Notes under the pieces: model-generated
What the model was told of the DNA's origin: nothing
Seen by the model: only the letters and a program-made list of their open reading frames with translations
Database searches by the model: none
Program-made: the position numbers and the translations under genes
Source of the DNA: Clostridium_AW sp963515715
Lineage (GTDB): Bacteria > Bacillota > Clostridia > Clostridiales > Clostridiaceae
DNA: 64,000 nt
Direction of reading: 5' to 3'
Assembly (NCBI RefSeq): GCF_963515715.1
Contig: NZ_CAUPZS010000022.1
Span: 7,158-71,157 of the forward strand
Shown here: positions 26,558 to 37,100 of the stretch, one piece after another
Layout: every line of letters begins with the position of its first letter
How positions within the stretch are numbered: position 1 is the first letter of the stretch

Positions 26558-27169
26558 TTATGCTAATGCATATAATTCGGCAAAAGGGTCCCATTCTCTA
26601 TCTTCATTCCATTTATATTCAATGCCATTACTAATTTCTATAGCCTTTTCTCTCCCCATTAAATACTCAATGAATCCTAATGTCATATCCATTCCTGCTG
26701 AAACTCCTGATGAAGTAAATATATTACCGTCATTTACCCATCTAGCTTTTTTTATCCATAATATATCTTTTCCTTGATCCATTACCCAAGTAAAGGCTCT
26801 TTTGTTTGTGGTAGCTTTTTTCCCCTTTAATATTCCTGCTTTAGCCAATAGTGCTGCTCCTGTACAAACACTCATAATATATTTTGATTCTTTACTAATG
26901 TTTTCTATAAAATCCATTAATTTTTCATCATTAACTTTTTCTCTTGTACCCATTCCTCCTGGAATAAATAAAATATTTTCTTTATTATATTCATTATCAT
27001 ATGTGCTTGTATCAATTCTTACGCCTTGAGAACTTGAAATAATCCCACCATCTAGAGATATAAAATTCAACTTAAAGATTTCTGGCAAACGCCCTAATAT
27101 TTCAACTGGGCCGAAGACATCTAATGTTTCAAACTCATCAAATAAAATTATATTAACAACATAACTCAT
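26558..27169 (-). CDS. DJ-1/PfpI family protein
   Basis: A 203-residue class I glutamine amidotransferase-like protein of the DJ-1/PfpI superfamily. The nucleophile elbow SVCTGA carries Cys, preceded by FIPGGMGTR, and a C-terminal GVSAGMDM block follows. This arrangement matches the isonitrile hydratase/AraC-associated DJ-1 group; the substrate is unknown. It has no DNA-binding tail. ATG 27169 follows GGAGGA. Single gene, just downstream of the long GTPase operon's end. Confidence 0.88.
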   Translation of the reverse strand: MSYVVNIILFDEFETLDVFGPVEILGRLPEIFKLNFISLDGGIISSSQGVRIDTSTYDNEYNKENILFIPGGMGTREKVNDEKLMDFIENISKESKYIMSVCTGAALLAKAGILKGKKATTNKRAFTWVMDQGKDILWIKKARWVNDGNIFTSSGVSAGMDMTLGFIEYLMGREKAIEISNGIEYKWNEDREWDPFAELYALA

Positions 27170-27298
27170 ATTTTCCTCCAAAGTTAATTTTTTAGTTTTA
27201 AAATAACTTTTATCTTGAATTTATACTCCAACCCATATTTTACCACGAATTCAAATAAATATATACTTTTTTATAGTAATTATAAACTTAAAAGTTTC

Positions 27299-28477
27299 CT
27301 ATTTTCTTTTATAAAAGTCTTTAATTCTTTTTATGAATTTCCTAAAACCTAAAATATATTTTTTGTTTCCATCTTCCATGTTTTCTTTACAACAACTATG
27401 GCTATAACCATCTTTATTTGTAACTTCATGGCGTCCTAGGCTTTCATTTAAATTCTTTTCTTTCTTATTAGCATTCAAAAATTCTTTATACTTTACTTCC
27501 ATATCTTCTATATAACAGTCGTTACCTTGACTATAAATAAACTCAACAATACTATTATATTCCTCAATATCTAATTTATTTCTAATATCAAACTTATCTA
27601 AAGTTTCAAAAAAATATTTTAGCATATCTACCTTATCTATATTATTTATAATATAATCCGTAAAGCTATTCTCTCTATCTAAGTCCTCTAAATAGAAATT
27701 ATTATCTGCAAAATTAAATACATATCCTGCTTTTATCTCTGTTGTAAGTCTTTTTATGCTTCCTTTATTTAAGAACATGAGATTTATAAGATCCTTATTT
27801 TGAGGTTCTTTCATATAGGTAATAAACCCAATTTTTCTTCTCACTTCAAGTGGAATGCACTTATAAAGATATGTTAATATCTCCTTAGATATATTGTTTA
27901 AATCCTTTGGTTCACAATCTAAAACTATATATATCTTTTTACCATATAAAGCTGCATTAAAAGAGGCTTCAATAAGCTTTTTAAATGTTTTTTTCTCTAT
28001 GCCTGTCTTACTAAACATCTCATCGATGGATGAAAAACTTTCTGCATTTTTTTCTATGCTTGTTTCTAAAACCTCTGGAATAATTTTTCCATTGTCTACA
28101 TTATAATTATCTACAAAGTCATTTAAATAAATTATTTTCTCTGGATTTTCTATATAATTTTCTATTTCTTTTTCCGAAATTATATAGTTATGTGTAAAAT
28201 ATCTATTTCTATTTCCTGTGTAATCCTTACCTGCAAAAACTGATTGTCCTATTATCATCCTATTGTCTCTCGTATTTACACAAAATAATGCTTGAGGATA
28301 TTTTGTAATATCCTCTTCTCCAGCTAAAATAGATGGTGCTTCATAAAAACATAAGTTGTGAAGTACATCAACTATAAAATCATCCTCTAAATTTATGCTT
28401 TTACCCACCGTATCATATCCTGGAGTATTACTGTATGCACCTTTTTTATCCCTTGTATAGTAATGTTGTTGTATCAT
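27299..28477 (-). CDS. GAP1-type GTPase-associated protein, short form
   Basis: This ~392-residue protein begins MIQQHYYTRDKKGAYSNTPG, the N-terminal block I associate with GAP1 (GTPase-associated protein 1) N-terminal domains, then LCFYEAPSIL, FAGKDYTGNRNRYFTH, and a helical region. It is less than half the length of the GAP1-type protein at 40774-43434 and seems to lack its long helical tail. It probably works with the zinc-ribbon GTPase encoded just upstream: the ATG at 28477 overlaps the GTPase stop as ATGA. It is the last gene of the operon. GGAGGGAG precedes the ATG. Confidence 0.75.
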   Translation of the reverse strand: MIQQHYYTRDKKGAYSNTPGYDTVGKSINLEDDFIVDVLHNLCFYEAPSILAGEEDITKYPQALFCVNTRDNRMIIGQSVFAGKDYTGNRNRYFTHNYIISEKEIENYIENPEKIIYLNDFVDNYNVDNGKIIPEVLETSIEKNAESFSSIDEMFSKTGIEKKTFKKLIEASFNAALYGKKIYIVLDCEPKDLNNISKEILTYLYKCIPLEVRRKIGFITYMKEPQNKDLINLMFLNKGSIKRLTTEIKAGYVFNFADNNFYLEDLDRENSFTDYIINNIDKVDMLKYFFETLDKFDIRNKLDIEEYNSIVEFIYSQGNDCYIEDMEVKYKEFLNANKKEKNLNESLGRHEVTNKDGYSHSCCKENMEDGNKKYILGFRKFIKRIKDFYKRK

Positions 28478-29748
28478 TGTCTCCCTCCATCCAAATAATT
28501 CATTTGATAGAGAAGCCATAAAAATGGTTCATCCACCCTTAAAGGATTTACGCTATTACCGCTATCTATCTTTAAATTTTGTGGATTACATCCTAAGGAT
28601 GACACTGCAAAATATCCAGTAACTCCAAAATAAGTATCCATGGCTCCTTTAAAAGAAGCATCTGCTTTTGATAAAAATTTTCTTACTTCACCATCTATAT
28701 TTTCGAATTCGTTTAAATTGAAAAATCCACTATGATCGTAGTTTCTAAAAATATTGCTATTTGCGTTTATGTATTCCTCATCATTTAAATTTATCAGCAT
28801 ATCACTTTTTGTAACCACAATTGCGGTAGGTATATTAGTCTTCTCTTTAGATTGCTTAGATATAAAATTTTCAAATAGATAAACTATTATATCCTTAGGC
28901 TCTTGATATTTTTCTGTAAAATCACCTTTCATTTCTCTATTTACAAGGCTTAATTTTTTTCTTAAAGTTCTCATTTGCAAAGGATCCACAAGAAATATTA
29001 TTCCATCAGAATTTTTAATGTGTTCCCCATGCTTTTCTATGTAATCTTTATCTGTCATTCCTTCCCCAGGAATATCATAGAAAATAAAAGTAATTGGAGC
29101 TATTTTGTCATCTTTAAATTTCATATTTTCTATTAAAGGTTCCACATGTTGTTTAGGGGTAGGGTCCAACATTATGTTCTTTTCAAAAATCTTTTCTTGA
29201 TTTTCTCTTATTTCATCATTATATAGGGAACTTCCTGCAATAAGAGAGGAGTTTATTCTCTCACAGCTGTACTTCTCTAATGTGTATAAGAGAGTTGTCA
29301 TATAAACAGATTTTCCCGCTTGTGAAGCTCCAACCACAGAAATAATTTTTGATGGTCCCCTTCCTGAGGTTATAGGAAGTTCATTATGACAAAAAGGACA
29401 AAGTCTTTCACTGGTAGCCACATCGTACTTATCCCTAATCTCTATTAACACTCCATCCACTCTTGTCTTATTCTTTTCTGGAAGATCCTTTGGTATAATT
29501 ATAGGGTTTATTTCTCCTAATACACCTTTTCCAACTTTCTTATTATACTCATTTAACAATTCATCTACAGCTTTTTCATATTCAGGATCTCCATTTTCAA
29601 AGTGAGATGCTCTAAAAACCACCTGCTCCGTCTTAAATTTTTTAAAGCAAAATGGGCATGTTATCATAAAAGGTCCTTTTTCGTAAGTTGCCTTTTTATA
29701 ATTATTATTTTCACTTTTATTTCCTCTAAAAAAACTAAAAAGACCCAT
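28474..29748 (-). CDS. Zinc-ribbon P-loop GTPase (DO-GTPase2-like)
   Basis: A 424-residue soluble protein. Two zinc-ribbon pairs, CPFC at 31-34 and CPFC at 117-120, precede a TRAFAC-like GTPase domain: P-loop GASQAGKS at 140-147, a switch/Walker B strand FIFYDIPGEG at 222-230 and VVTKSD near residue 308 as base specificity (TKSD for NKxD). The order matches the double-GTPase-type (DO-GTPase2) family found in GTPase-associated systems. All nucleotide-binding motifs look intact, so it should hydrolyse GTP. It overlaps the GAP1-type gene that follows by 4 bp and probably forms a complex with that product. Confidence 0.8.
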   Translation of the reverse strand: MGLFSFFRGNKSENNNYKKATYEKGPFMITCPFCFKKFKTEQVVFRASHFENGDPEYEKAVDELLNEYNKKVGKGVLGEINPIIIPKDLPEKNKTRVDGVLIEIRDKYDVATSERLCPFCHNELPITSGRGPSKIISVVGASQAGKSVYMTTLLYTLEKYSCERINSSLIAGSSLYNDEIRENQEKIFEKNIMLDPTPKQHVEPLIENMKFKDDKIAPITFIFYDIPGEGMTDKDYIEKHGEHIKNSDGIIFLVDPLQMRTLRKKLSLVNREMKGDFTEKYQEPKDIIVYLFENFISKQSKEKTNIPTAIVVTKSDMLINLNDEEYINANSNIFRNYDHSGFFNLNEFENIDGEVRKFLSKADASFKGAMDTYFGVTGYFAVSSLGCNPQNLKIDSGNSVNPLRVDEPFLWLLYQMNYLDGGRQ

Positions 29749-29810
29749 TAAACATCCGTTCCTTTCACAGTTTAATTATTATATTTATTAGCAGAAAACT
29801 TATAATTTTT

Positions 29811-30458
29811 TTATCTCTGTTTAAGATTGTATAAATTGCCGTACTTCTCTACATCCTTTATAAAAACCTTTATGTATTCGTCCTTTTCTATAACTATTTC
29901 TGGCATAATATTTTCACCTGGATAAATATTGTGAATAAAATCAAATTGTATACCATCATTTTTATTAAGAGGATGCGAATCTTTCTTTTTTACATAGCAC
30001 AAAACATCGCTTTTTAGCTCTATATCTGAATTTATTATAATTTCAATAATTTTTTCTTTTGAAAAAAGACTTTTGATACTCTTAATGCTATTAATATTGT
30101 AGTATATATTAGGAATACCTGTGCTTACAATTATTTCATTTCCTCCATTTTGTTGTTTTAAAAGTGCTACATCATCTTCTATTTCAATGGCTGGGAAAAT
30201 AAAAAATTTATATTGCTTTACTTCTTTTATAGTCTCTACATAACCATTAAATTCCTTATACTCTTCTTTTGTATATAATTTAAACCGCTTATTTTCAATA
30301 CCCTCCATTGAAAAATCTTCAAAGCTATCTACCTTTAGTATATATACTATGTCTATATCTTTGGGCCAGTTCCATCTTATTGTGAATTTTTCTTTATCTA
30401 AGATGTAATTTACTTGGCTTATCTTATTTTCCTCCCCTTCAAACTCTTTTATCTTCAT
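29811..30458 (-). CDS. Beta-domain protein of the GTPase operon
   Basis: A ~215-residue soluble protein, mainly beta, with an Ig/FN3-like feel. The FTIRWNWPKDIDIVYILKV block matches LSIEWGWPDEIEEVLICHR in the C-terminal half of the first operon gene (44703-45905), and both then carry Lys/Thr-rich strands, so the two are probably homologous. There is no signal peptide. ATG 30458 follows GGGGGAG. It precedes a zinc-ribbon GTPase exactly as its relative does, forming the second copy of a beta/GTPase/GAP1 trio. Function unknown. Confidence 0.7.
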   Translation of the reverse strand: MKIKEFEGEENKISQVNYILDKEKFTIRWNWPKDIDIVYILKVDSFEDFSMEGIENKRFKLYTKEEYKEFNGYVETIKEVKQYKFFIFPAIEIEDDVALLKQQNGGNEIIVSTGIPNIYYNINSIKSIKSLFSKEKIIEIIINSDIELKSDVLCYVKKKDSHPLNKNDGIQFDFIHNIYPGENIMPEIVIEKDEYIKVFIKDVEKYGNLYNLKQR

Positions 30459-30491
30459 CAAACTCCCCCTTTAACCATGCGTTAATAGCCA

Positions 30492-31757
30492 TTAATCGAA
30501 TTTATTAATAATTTTTTCTTCATCTTCCACATGTCTCTTTTTGCCATTTCTAGAATATGAAGACTTGGAGTAGTCCTTTATATCTACCTTTACAGGAATA
30601 AATGTAAAAATTGAAGCTATGATTATATCAGCCAAAAATCTATGCATACCCCCTATCCATGGTAAGTGTAAAAATCCATATTCAATGATTAACCCTGCTA
30701 ATATCCCTGAAATGCTTCCTCCTATTATAAAACCTTTAAGCAAATTTTTATTATCAAATACAAAGCTTACACATACAGGTATAAGAATTCCAAGTATAGC
30801 AATTAATAAAATTCTAAGTATCATATATAATGTTTCTCCCTCAAAAACTCCATTTCTCTTGTCTACGAGAAGTCTTTGCTGTCTATTTTTATATATTTCG
30901 TTAAATACGTCCTTTAACTCTTTTACATCCTTTACATTATGATAGGTTCCTCCAGTTTCTCTGGATATTTTTTTTAACATAGAAAAATCGTTGCCATTTG
31001 ACATTCCAATAGTATATACCGGTATTTCTCCTTCTATAATGGGATTCATAGTATCCTCAAATTCTGAATTAAGATTAAAGTTATCTCCACCATCGGACAA
31101 TAGAATTATCATAGCACTCCTATCACTACTTGAAGTGGACTCTATTTCTTTATAAGCCTCTTTAAGAGCTTGATTCATATTAGTATTTCCAACTGGATTT
31201 TTATGCTCTTCTAACTTTTCTTCTACATAAGCTCTTGTATCCGGTGTAACTTCAGTCATAGGTAATATCTTTTCTACATTATCATCAAATTTATATATGG
31301 AAGCCCTGTTATCTTCTTTCATATTATTTAATAAATTTAAAGTAGCTTTAAATCTTTCGTTCTCTGGGTCCGTTTCCTTCATACTTCCTGAGGTATCTAA
31401 AAGCATTACTACATCATTTATTTTCTTAGTTTTACCTATATTCATATCATATACAAATTGAAAAATTGCTCCCATTATAAACATAGCCACTAGGGTACAA
31501 GGTATTAAAAATTTAAAAGAGGTTTTTAAATAATTATTTTTCCAACTATGGCCATTTAATCTTGGACTTATCATCTCTGCTATTAAGCACATAAACCCTA
31601 TGCAAAATGCTAATATTCCAAAATATAGGCCCATAAGTATACTGTTAGGAAGTGTATACTTATATAGTGATAATAAAATCTCTCCGATAATGAATCCTAA
31701 TACTCCTCCAATTAAGCTCATTATGGCCATGGTTAAATTTATTCGTTTCTCTATCAC
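30492..31757 (-). CDS. Polytopic vWA domain protein
   Basis: A 421-residue membrane protein: three N-terminal membrane helices (about 10-32, 38-60, 82-104), a von Willebrand factor A domain (about 115-295) with a complete MIDAS start DTSGSM and a later LSDGGD, and three C-terminal helices (about 310-395). The charge pattern around the first three helices places the vWA domain outside the cytoplasm. This BatA/BatB-like layout suits binding a partner via a metal ion. It is cotranscribed with the 779-residue protein and the tubulin-like protein. Confidence 0.82.
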   Translation of the reverse strand: MIEKRINLTMAIMSLIGGVLGFIIGEILLSLYKYTLPNSILMGLYFGILAFCIGFMCLIAEMISPRLNGHSWKNNYLKTSFKFLIPCTLVAMFIMGAIFQFVYDMNIGKTKKINDVVMLLDTSGSMKETDPENERFKATLNLLNNMKEDNRASIYKFDDNVEKILPMTEVTPDTRAYVEEKLEEHKNPVGNTNMNQALKEAYKEIESTSSSDRSAMIILLSDGGDNFNLNSEFEDTMNPIIEGEIPVYTIGMSNGNDFSMLKKISRETGGTYHNVKDVKELKDVFNEIYKNRQQRLLVDKRNGVFEGETLYMILRILLIAILGILIPVCVSFVFDNKNLLKGFIIGGSISGILAGLIIEYGFLHLPWIGGMHRFLADIIIASIFTFIPVKVDIKDYSKSSYSRNGKKRHVEDEEKIINKFD

Positions 31758-31783
31758 AAGGCTTCCCCTCCATATTAAAATAT

Positions 31784-34123
31784 CTATATTATATCTGGTA
31801 ACTTATCTTCATCTATTCCATGAAGTTTATATCCTTTTTCTATACAATACTTATAACATTCAAAAGCATTTTTAATATAAACTACATCTTTAGCTGTAAA
31901 ACCGCCCATCAAACTTAACTTTTCAATTCCACTAGCTCTTTTTTCATGTATGTATCCAATTTTATAATTTCTAGTATTTCTATCAAAGTGAAAAGCATAT
32001 TTTATAAAACTGCTTTCATAATCTCCAAAGAAATATTTTTCTTCATATGCTCTCACATCATAATTCATTATGTATGCTTTAACAGCTGAATTATCATCTA
32101 ATATATTAAAGAGTTTTCTATAAAGTTCATCTTTAGAAAGCACACTATTATTGGAATCAACTACATCCACATTAGCTCTTTTATTGAACTCTTCCTCAAA
32201 AGCTTTGTAAAATTCTTTATTAGATAAAATATACTTATTACAAAATTTTATAAGTTTTTGAAGCAAAGCATCCTTTCCTTCTTTCAGTATTTCACAAAGA
32301 TTTCCCATGTACTTTTCATTGAAATAGAACCCTTCTCCTTGGGTACTCTCCATTTCTGTCATTATTCTATTTACTAGATTCTCATAATAGGCATTTATAT
32401 TTTGACCGGTATATTCATCTTGGCTTTTTATTATTTCATCCTCATAATCTTTTACTATCTTTTTAACTTCATTTAAATCCTTTATATAAATATAAATTTC
32501 CTCATTTATTTTACATAAAATCTCTTCATACTTTCTGAGGATCTCCTTCATCATCTCAAACTTTAAAACTTCAACTTTCTTCTCATACACAGCGAATATA
32601 TTATTCTTTACTTCTTTAATCTTTTCATCTTTAAAAAATATACTTTTAATATTAAACCCTTCTAATGCCCTATTTTCATACATATTTTCAATTTGATTAT
32701 TTAAACTATCAATATTTTTTTGGATTGAATTTTCACATTCCCTTATGTATTTTATTCCTTCCCCTTCTTCTAATGTCCATAGCCAGGAACAATATACCCC
32801 TAAACTAGGGTTATTTATTATATCCTTATAAATTAAATCTCTTATTTTATTTTCAAGTTTTATATTACGTAGATTCTCTTCCGCCCTTTGAATAAAATTT
32901 TGATTGAAAAATTCTTCACATCTTCTACCGTAAAGATTTTCCTCCGCATCCCTTACTGTAAGCCTATATAGCTCATTTTTACCCTTTGAAGTCATTATGC
33001 TCATCATATCATTTACATTTACAGTTTGTGGTATTAGCCCCTCTCCCATTAAATCTAAGCTATGTTCATCTATCTTTAGAATCCTTCCAATAAAATTCCT
33101 ATCCTTTTTAGAAAAATATATCATCTTATTCAGTACATTATCATAAAAGGCTCTAATAACAGTGGCAGCAATGGCTCCATTAGGTGTTTTTACCTTTGAA
33201 AGCCCTCCAGTTGAATATATATTTCTCAATTTTTCCGAGGAAATAGAGCTTATATTTGCTTTAAATCTGCCATTATCATAATATTGATTTTCTATGTCTG
33301 AATAAGTTTCTCCCTCTATACCTATGTTTTTCAAAAGGCTTATGTAGGATATTATCTCATAATTATTTTCCATTGATATTTTAGGTATTAAACCTTTTTC
33401 ATTCTTCTCTTCTAATAAATATGTTAAATAAAATAGAGGGCCCTTTTCTTCTACAGACAACTCCCTATCCTCTCCGTATATGGCTATCTTTTCATTGAAG
33501 GTAAAATCTTTTTTTTGAATGTACTCAATTTCCCTAAAAAAGCTCACTGCAAAGGCTTTTGAGTAAAATTCATCTTCTACATTTTGTTCTTTTATAAGTA
33601 TATATAAATCCATTAGTGAACTCTTAAAAACTTCCATCATTCTTTTTTTTATAAGTATAGATACTTCTGGAAGTATTATATTTAAAGGATCATCTGCCCT
33701 TGTTACTACAGAAATACCAAGGTTCTCAAAGGAATTAAACATTTCTCCGCAACATAACATTTTATCTCTTACCATAGTTAATTTTTCATTTAATTTGTGA
33801 AGAAATTTTTTATCGCTGTAAAATCTCTCTCTTATGCTATTTCTTAAAATATTCTTGTCTTTATGCTCATAAGAAATTTGAACATTAAATACATTGGAAT
33901 GATCTTCTATATCTTTAGTAGATATATTAATAAAAATTATTCCCTCTCCATTATCCCATCTGTCTTTTATATTGTTGATAAAGGATGAGGCTTCAATTAC
34001 ACTATCCCCTATAAATACAAAGAGCATAGGACTTTGTGAATTCCTTTGAGCATCCTTACTAAAAATTTTCTTATCCATATTTAATGCGTAATTATTGACA
34101 AAATTAGTTAATATATTATCCAT
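31784..34123 (-). CDS. Large unknown protein encoded next to the tubulin-like gene
   Basis: A 779-residue soluble protein that I do not recognise. The N-terminal ~110 residues look like an alternating strand/helix domain (MLFVFIGDS, GEGIIFINIST); a Cys pair follows (MLCCGEMF); the middle and C-terminal parts are strongly helical, with coiled-coil-like Lys/Glu/Ile stretches around 440-560. No P-loop or tubulin signature is visible. It is adjacent to the tubulin-like gene on one side and to a vWA gene 26 bp away on the other, so it is a likely partner of the tubulin or of the membrane part. Confidence 0.75.
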   Translation of the reverse strand: MDNILTNFVNNYALNMDKKIFSKDAQRNSQSPMLFVFIGDSVIEASSFINNIKDRWDNGEGIIFINISTKDIEDHSNVFNVQISYEHKDKNILRNSIRERFYSDKKFLHKLNEKLTMVRDKMLCCGEMFNSFENLGISVVTRADDPLNIILPEVSILIKKRMMEVFKSSLMDLYILIKEQNVEDEFYSKAFAVSFFREIEYIQKKDFTFNEKIAIYGEDRELSVEEKGPLFYLTYLLEEKNEKGLIPKISMENNYEIISYISLLKNIGIEGETYSDIENQYYDNGRFKANISSISSEKLRNIYSTGGLSKVKTPNGAIAATVIRAFYDNVLNKMIYFSKKDRNFIGRILKIDEHSLDLMGEGLIPQTVNVNDMMSIMTSKGKNELYRLTVRDAEENLYGRRCEEFFNQNFIQRAEENLRNIKLENKIRDLIYKDIINNPSLGVYCSWLWTLEEGEGIKYIRECENSIQKNIDSLNNQIENMYENRALEGFNIKSIFFKDEKIKEVKNNIFAVYEKKVEVLKFEMMKEILRKYEEILCKINEEIYIYIKDLNEVKKIVKDYEDEIIKSQDEYTGQNINAYYENLVNRIMTEMESTQGEGFYFNEKYMGNLCEILKEGKDALLQKLIKFCNKYILSNKEFYKAFEEEFNKRANVDVVDSNNSVLSKDELYRKLFNILDDNSAVKAYIMNYDVRAYEEKYFFGDYESSFIKYAFHFDRNTRNYKIGYIHEKRASGIEKLSLMGGFTAKDVVYIKNAFECYKYCIEKGYKLHGIDEDKLPDII

Positions 34124-34154
34124 ACAAATTCCTCCTGAGCATCTTTAACACATT

Positions 34155-34179
34155 GAAGGTAAGGGATACCCTTACCTTC
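34155..34179 (-). promoter_or_regulatory. Intra-operon hairpin after the tubulin-like gene
   Basis: GAAGGTAAGGG (34155-34165) pairs perfectly with CCCTTACCTTC (34169-34179) over a 3-nt loop. It lies between the tubulin-like stop and the next start. On the minus strand no T-run follows, so it is better read as an mRNA stability or processing hairpin than a terminator. Confidence 0.5.
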
Positions 34180-34186
34180 TAAGCTT

Positions 34187-37100
34187 CTACTCTAATTGTT
34201 TTTTTACTTCTTGAAGTCTTGAAAGCATATCACTATAAAACAGGAAGAGTTCCTCTCCTTTAACAAGCTGATATTTTCTTGTTTCTAAATCTTCTACAGA
34301 TGCTTTTATCTTATCAAAAAGTTCACTTACATTTTCTCTAAGACTTTTAGCATCTTCTTCTAAAGAAAGTTGCTCTAATCTCTTATCTGAAGTTTTATCT
34401 ACAATAGTTTTCTCTTTTTCATCAAGAGATATATATTTTCTATAAATAGCTTCATGTTGATATTCTTTATCCTTTAATGTATTTATGAAAGGCTCTATCT
34501 CTACTTTACTTTCTTCTCCCCCATTATAAACAAAAAGTAATCCTGCTTTTTTTATAGTTTCTGTATACATGGCTCTAAGGAAGTTATCCATATCCGTTTC
34601 AGCCTTACTTAAATTATTTATTATGCTTTCAAGTTCATTTTTCTTTTCTATAATGCTTTCATATTTTTCAACTTCTGCTTTCATAAGCTTTGTAAGTTCT
34701 AATGTTCTTATTAAATTATTTTTTGCTTTTTCTTCACTACTGCTCTCATAAATATAGTATTTTTGAGTATTAGCATTTTCCATAGGGGTTAATCCCTTAT
34801 CTAAAATCCCTTTGATTTCTTCTAATGCCTTTTTTATTTCTCCTACATTAAATTTATCATCTTTTAAATTTATGGAATATTGACTCATAAACTCTTCAAT
34901 ATCAAATGGTTCTGTAATGATACATTTATATTTTACATTGCTGCTTCCTTCAACATCTACAATACATCCTAGTTTAAGCGCACGTTCAAAAAGATTTCTT
35001 ACCTCATCATTATATTTTTTAACTCTTTCATTAGTATAAGTTGAACCCCAGCTCTGCTCTGGAATTGGAGACGGCAAATAATTCCAGTTTTTCTCTCTAC
35101 TTTGATACAAATGTCTTCCTATTCCATCGTATTCAAATAGTGAGCTTTCATAAATCTGTTCATAATGCTTTATTGCGGAATATGAATAAAGAGGCACTCC
35201 ATTTCTAGTATTCAACCAGAATATTCTATTGGTTACCATGCTTTCTTTTATATTAAGAGAGGTTCCTGTATTAGCATTTTTCTTATATTCTTTTATTCCC
35301 TCAAGAATTTTTTTAGCATTTCTAGGCACAGAAACCATGCTCCATGAAGGGAAATTAAGGGCTTCCATATTGTTTAAATGAAAAATTGGTACGGCGTCTT
35401 TATCAAGCCTTGGCGCAATTTCATCCTTAATTAGACTTATTATAGATTTATCTTCCCCATATTCTAGTGCGAGGAAATCCTCCATGGATTGAGTTATTAC
35501 ATCTCCATATTCTTCAGAAACAAAGTTTGATATAGATCCAACTACATCCATATGAACATCATCAATCCATTTTTGAGATTCTTCTAAAAGCTTCTTTGAA
35601 AACCTTCTAACTATTTCATCTGCAGTATCTTTATTTACTATTTTTTCAATATAATCCGTTAAATCTGGAACATTCACTACTGTCCAAGAATAGCTTCTTC
35701 CAAGTACTCCTTCTATTTCTTCTCCCTTTGCAAGTATTTCACCGTCTTCTTTAAATATCTTATTTAATTCATTAAGAATCTCTGTATATACTCTGTATAT
35801 ATTGTTATTTAAATCACTTAAATCAGATATTACGTTTCTGTAAAACTCCATAACTCTAAAGATTCTTTCTTCTTCAGCCCTTAGAATATACTCATCACTT
35901 TTAGCTTCAATATAGTCGTTTTTCTTTCTATCTTTTGTAAATAATATAGCTTTTTTAGCCTCAACTAATCTATCTTCAGCATCTTCCCTGCTCATCTTTA
36001 TTTCTCTAGATACATTTGAAAGCCTTTCTTCCAATGAAACTATTTCCGCCTCTAGTGTCTTTATTACACAAAAGCCTTTGGAAAATAACATCCTTGACGC
36101 ATAAAATGGCCCTTTACTAGGATCTCTAAAAATGCCATCTAACATAGTTCTTACATTTTTTACAACTTCTCCTGGGTATTGAGTTTTTACCTTATTATAT
36201 TCATTAGTACAATCTCTTAAAAATTCCTTCATTTCATCATCAATATTTATAGCTTGTTTTTTTATAACATTGTCATAACTGTACCTATCTCTATCTTCAT
36301 AACCTGAAATAGGCTCTCTATCTTGAAGATGAAGTTCAAACCTTTCTATTACAGAATCTTCATCTAGTCTAATCTGTCTTATAAACTGATCTATATCCTT
36401 TTCTTCTGGCATCTTCTCAAACATATACTGCATCTTTTGAAAAATCTTAAAGGCTATATATGTAGTTATTTCTTCAATAGGAAGCACTGCTGAGGAAGCT
36501 CCTATCATTACATATTTATAATTTGCCATATAAGGTTTTACCATATTGTCTGTGTTTTGCTTTAAGTTGCTTATATAGTCCTGTATTGCAAACTCCCCGC
36601 CAGATTCTCTCACTTCATTTGACATAAAGTTTACTATATTTTCCGCCGTAACATTCATACAATAGTCATAAGCATTGCTCATAGGTCTTCCTAAAGTATT
36701 GGTAGCGGATATCAAATGACATAAATTGAATGGAGGCATTGGAGAATCTACTGTGAGTCTGCTCCTATATTTTTGTTTAAATCTTTCGTGTCTATCTCCT
36801 ATACCCATGAGGTAATCCAACTCTTTAAGGGCTGCAAATCCATTTTTTATAATATAGGATTGTGATGTTTGATTATCTGCTGCCCTTGACAAGTTAACAT
36901 CTGGAGTAAATAAATATCCCATTATATTAACTTTATCTTCTCCCTTAGAACCATAAATGTTATTCATGATTCCTCTCACTATATAGGGAATATCTATAAA
37001 GGTTCCGCTTCCTGTTCCTCCCGCTAGTCCTGAGAGGACAAATACATGTAAAACATCCTCACTATCTTCTAACAGAAGCCTTATCTTCTTTTCAAGGCAA

